A stretch of 64,000 nt of DNA from Warburgia ugandensis (taxonomy: Eukaryota > Streptophyta > Magnoliopsida > Canellales > Canellaceae): positions 71,525,414 to 71,589,413 of the forward strand of contig CP141126.1 in NCBI GenBank assembly GCA_035236585.1. Direction: 5' to 3'. Numbering within the stretch: the first letter of the stretch is position 1; each line of letters begins with the position of its first letter. The notes below the pieces were generated by a model. It made no database searches. It worked only from the letters and a program-made list of their open reading frames with translations, and was not told the origin of the DNA. Positions 60,936-64,000 of the stretch are shown in pieces. The position numbers and the translations under genes were made by a program.

Positions 60936-62600
60936 TCTGGACCTAGATGCATCTAGCTGAAGACGGTAAACTTAAAACTCATAGCAAGCAACCTACCATT
61001 TTCCAGAGTTTGTGCCATCTACATCAATCCATCATCCTATTTTCCCCCCTTAGTATATCATAAATGCTTAGCTTATCTTTCAAGCATTGAGGACACTCCC
61101 TTTGGTTGGGGGTGTAGAATTCTAGCAAATTCTAGTCTTTATATAGTTGGTGTTTTATAATTGGTCTCTCTAAAAAAAATTGAGAAATTTTGATAATCAT
61201 TTTGAATTCCAAGGTCAATTCATATATTATGATGAGAATTGGATTTTTTGAAGTTCAATGCTTTTCCATTACTTTAGCTTATTGATAGAAAAATGTATGA
61301 TTATTTCCTTCTTTTACACAATTTCTAAAGTGTTTCATGACAAGTAATCTCAAACACTTATGCACACTATCACATGTACATAGTTTAGACTAATAAGTGG
61401 TTATGACTTTGAAACCTTAAAGAAAACTAGTGAAAACCTATAAACCATGTGATTAGGTGAGCCACTCTTTCTTTTTTCTTTAGGATTGTAAATAAAATTC
61501 TAAAATTTTCTTTAGCATGCTTAAATTCTAGTTGATCCTAGTATTCCTTTGATTTAGTGAATTGCTAAGAGTATTGCTAAGCATTATCCTTAATCTTCTA
61601 GAAGTTTGTTGAAACTGATAGAAAACATCAAACCTAAGAAATGATTTAGTCCATCCTTGTTGAAACCTAGAGCCATAAATCCTACCCAATGATACTATAC
61701 CACTAGTTAAGCTTTTTAACCTTTTATATAAGCCTTTTTTTTTCTTGTGAACTCAATAACCTACACCTGTATAATCCCAATACTAAATATCCATTACTTA
61801 TTTTCTTTAAAAACAAATTAGAGATGGTTGAAGAAATATTTTTAGTTTCAATTCATGAAAGGAAGTGAATATTATGAAAAGAAAGCTCCATAAAGAGATT
61901 CAAAAGATGTTAAAGAAAGAAGTAAGAAGAAAGAAAAGAACACAAATTAAAAAGTGCAAAAGAATATTCACTTCAGTACAACAAAAAAGAATTGTCAACC
62001 TTTAGTGGAAGACTTTAAATACCTTATCCCTTCTTTTCATCACCCTATACTAAGCCTATGTTCCATCCCAGCTAAAGACCTATTGATCTTTGGCTAAAAA
62101 TGGTCTTAGCAGGGATATAAATAGATAAAATTTGGGTATGATATTCCATAATTTTTTCTTAGTAATGACATCATTTCTAGGTGGATCATATTAATTTCTT
62201 AGTGTTCTCATTGTTTCAAAAAACATGTGAGCTATTAGAATCACAAAACCTCTACTCACATTATTGAGACACCTTCTTGACCCTTTTTCTAGAAGTTTTA
62301 TTCCAAAACATATTTTTGAAGGAAAAATTTAGTCATAATATACTTAGATGTAAAAATCTATTTTGTATGTAGACTATACACACAGTACACGTAGAGATAC
62401 AATTTTAAATGAAATATCTTTAGCATATGAGTATGGTTTTGAGCATTTAATCTAATCTTATTAGCTTTCTAAAGTTGTTGAAGCTTGACTGATGAGAATT
62501 CTCTTATATAAAATTAGGAATTGACCTCTTTTCACATTTTGTGAGTAGATTCACTACAAACCCTCACGACCCTTAACTTGTCCACTAAAGATAACCTATA
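60936..62600 (+). other. Post-pol non-coding region of element B
   Basis: Contains GGTTGGGGGTGTAGAATTCTAGCAAATTC near 61,100 (pattern; the counterpart of 45,770 in element C) and the conserved block TAGTTTAGACTAATAAGTGG near 61,380. No env-like frame. The polypurine tract before the 3' LTR is not clear. Confidence 0.65.
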
Positions 62601-62870
62601 AGTTGGATATTAGGATTTTTCTATGTTTTGTAAGTTATATATTAAGATCCAAGTGAAGATATCAAGTTGACAAACAATTTATGTTGTGGATCAAGTTTTA
62701 AAATAAATGGACAATAAAAATCGATCTAGTTTTGACCAATCGAATCAATTGAAGAAGCAAAAGCCCAATCTTTCAATATCATTCCATTTATTATGCAACC
62801 AAGCTCATGCAAGCTTAGATCACTCACACTATAGTGTGAAAGTAGAAGATTGTACATAGTTTTCACTCAT
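62600..62870 (+). repeat. Scrap of 3' LTR of element B
   Basis: AGTTATATATTAAGATCCAAG near 62,630 through the TCACACTATAGTGTGAAAGT motif matches 51,590-51,830 of the 5' LTR. It stops at a short (AT)n run near 62,870, after which the match is lost. Confidence 0.6.
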
Positions 62871-64000
62871 ATATATATATGGAAATATTACATACACATC
62901 CCTATATGTAGAAGGTTTTAGCCCTAGTACAATTTATTATCACTAATTAAAGTTGATTCAACAATTTTGCAGGTCTAGGGTACAAATGAAAAATTGCATA
63001 AAATTACCAATTTGGTCTGTAAAAGAGAAATTTCATTTTCCAACCATGTCATGGGTCACATAAGCTAAAATTCAAATCTTTGAGGGTCAAAATAATCATT
63101 GGGTGTCATTGTCAAACTCAGAGAGGTTAGAAACCCCATACACAACTCCTACTCAAATTAGGGTGAAAAGGTGACAAATTCTCTATTCATTCATTCATAC
63201 ATGCATACATTTCATGACCTTAAGAAGCTTACAAGATAAATTCAAACATACAGTGGAATCATATACAATAACAACTTCTCAAAAATAAAAGAAGATTTGT
63301 ATCCACATGATGATATGTTCTTTACTTTCTCTCTTACTTAATCAAAAGAAGGAGATTAACCAATGATTGGACATATTATCCACACAAGGTAATGAACCAC
63401 ACTTTCTCTACATGAAATATATGAAGATCTACAAGAATCAGGTATACTCATCTTAGGTAATCTAATCCAATGGCGGATAGAAAATAAAGCTTAAGGAAGA
63501 GTTACATGTTATAATGGGATCCATCCATCCAAGTAAGGGTAAGCATGATCTAAGGGTTAGGAATGAAGCATTAAAAGGATCAAAACCCTAGCCACCTTTC
63601 TCATGTTCAAAAGTCAACCCAAAACCCTAAGGAAAAGGAAGATTTCAACCACCCATCTTCATCCAATGATTCAAGCATCTTAGCGTTTCTAAAAACACAC
63701 ATGCACATCCAAATGGAGAAAAATGCTCCCCATTTTAGGAGTTTCTAATTGTGAAGTCCCCAAGATTGCTCTGCTAATTTTTCCTTTCTTTCCCTTTCCT
63801 TCCCATTTGTTTTCATTCCCATTTATTCCTTGCCTTTCCATTCTCTTACTTCTTTCTCTTTCCATTGTAATCTTTCCTAAATCAACTCCACTATAACCAC
63901 TTGAAAAATATGCCTCCCCCACCTAACACTTTCTAAATTTGAGCAAAATCAACCCACCTTCCTTAATCTCTTCTCTTCATTTCCTCCTAAGCAAGCTACT
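62871..64000. other. Unassigned right end
   Basis: AT-rich sequence with AAACCCTA motifs and ATTCATTCATTC/CATACATGCATACAT short repeats near 63,190. The 77-codon minus frame (63,689-63,922) is low complexity. I recognise no gene or element here; it may continue beyond the window. Confidence 0.4.

Larger units (their letters stand above)
51367..62870 (+). mobile_element. Diverged Athila-type element B with nested insertions
   Basis: A 5' LTR (51,367-54,582), a decayed primer site, a pol remnant (59,430-60,935), a post-pol spacer and a scrap of matching 3' LTR (about 62,600-62,870) are collinear with element C. The interior between 54,600 and 59,430 is occupied by another Athila LTR fragment and a probable antisense LTR; gag and most of RT are missing. 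Many breaks; older than element C. Confidence 0.6.

Noticed and set aside
1-64000. CRISPR arrays, bacterial operons, rRNA or tRNA genes
   Set aside because: No regularly spaced repeats with unique spacers, no operon-like gene packing and no cloverleaf with correct boxes was found by reading; the content is plant nuclear repeat DNA.

Overview
This is nuclear DNA from a flowering plant. It is AT-rich, dominated by LTR retrotransposons, and carries fossils of plant genes (60S ribosomal protein L12 and a chloroplast-type FtsH protease). I see no bacterial features and no intact host gene. The species cannot be named from this sequence alone.

Layout. 1-7,806: Athila-type (Ty3/gypsy) remains, namely an LTR tail (1-605) and a shrunken element (1,130-7,806) that has lost its pol. 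About 8,640-20,397: an older Ty3/gypsy element, probably a Tekay/Del-type chromovirus, with 3.5-3.6 kb LTRs and an initiator-Met-type primer site, arranged as internal-LTR-internal-LTR. 20,398-22,213: degenerate ~125-bp tandem repeats and a dead RPL12 copy (21,478-21,996).

22,217-36,499: the most interesting object, a 14.3-kb PIF/Harbinger DNA transposon with matching ends (34-bp imperfect terminal inverted repeats, TTA target duplication, GATATC-rich subterminal zones). It carries the usual pair of genes, a Myb/SANT-like DNA-binding ORF and a DDE transposase, both decayed. Its cargo includes a GRF-type zinc-finger ORF ending in a membrane segment, a reverse-strand fragment of a chloroplast FtsH gene, a block of degenerate tandem repeats and about 4 kb that reads like plant mitochondrial intergenic DNA. 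The transposase has lost the block that normally holds its last catalytic residue.

36,852-49,322: a young Athila-type element, 12.5 kb, with two ~2-kb LTRs only about 3% apart by hand comparison, a perfect 5-bp target duplication (CAAGT), a tRNA-Asp-type primer site, a gag-protease region with a few breaks and one long open pol frame (RT, RNase H, integrase). 51,367-about 62,870: a more diverged Athila relative, interrupted by another LTR fragment and by what looks like an antisense LTR of the Tekay-like kind. 62,870-64,000: nothing recognised.

No gene here needs to be working for the host. The window is a record of nested insertions: Athila, Tekay-like and Harbinger elements landing beside or inside one another, with one transposon that appears to have accumulated foreign and host sequence.
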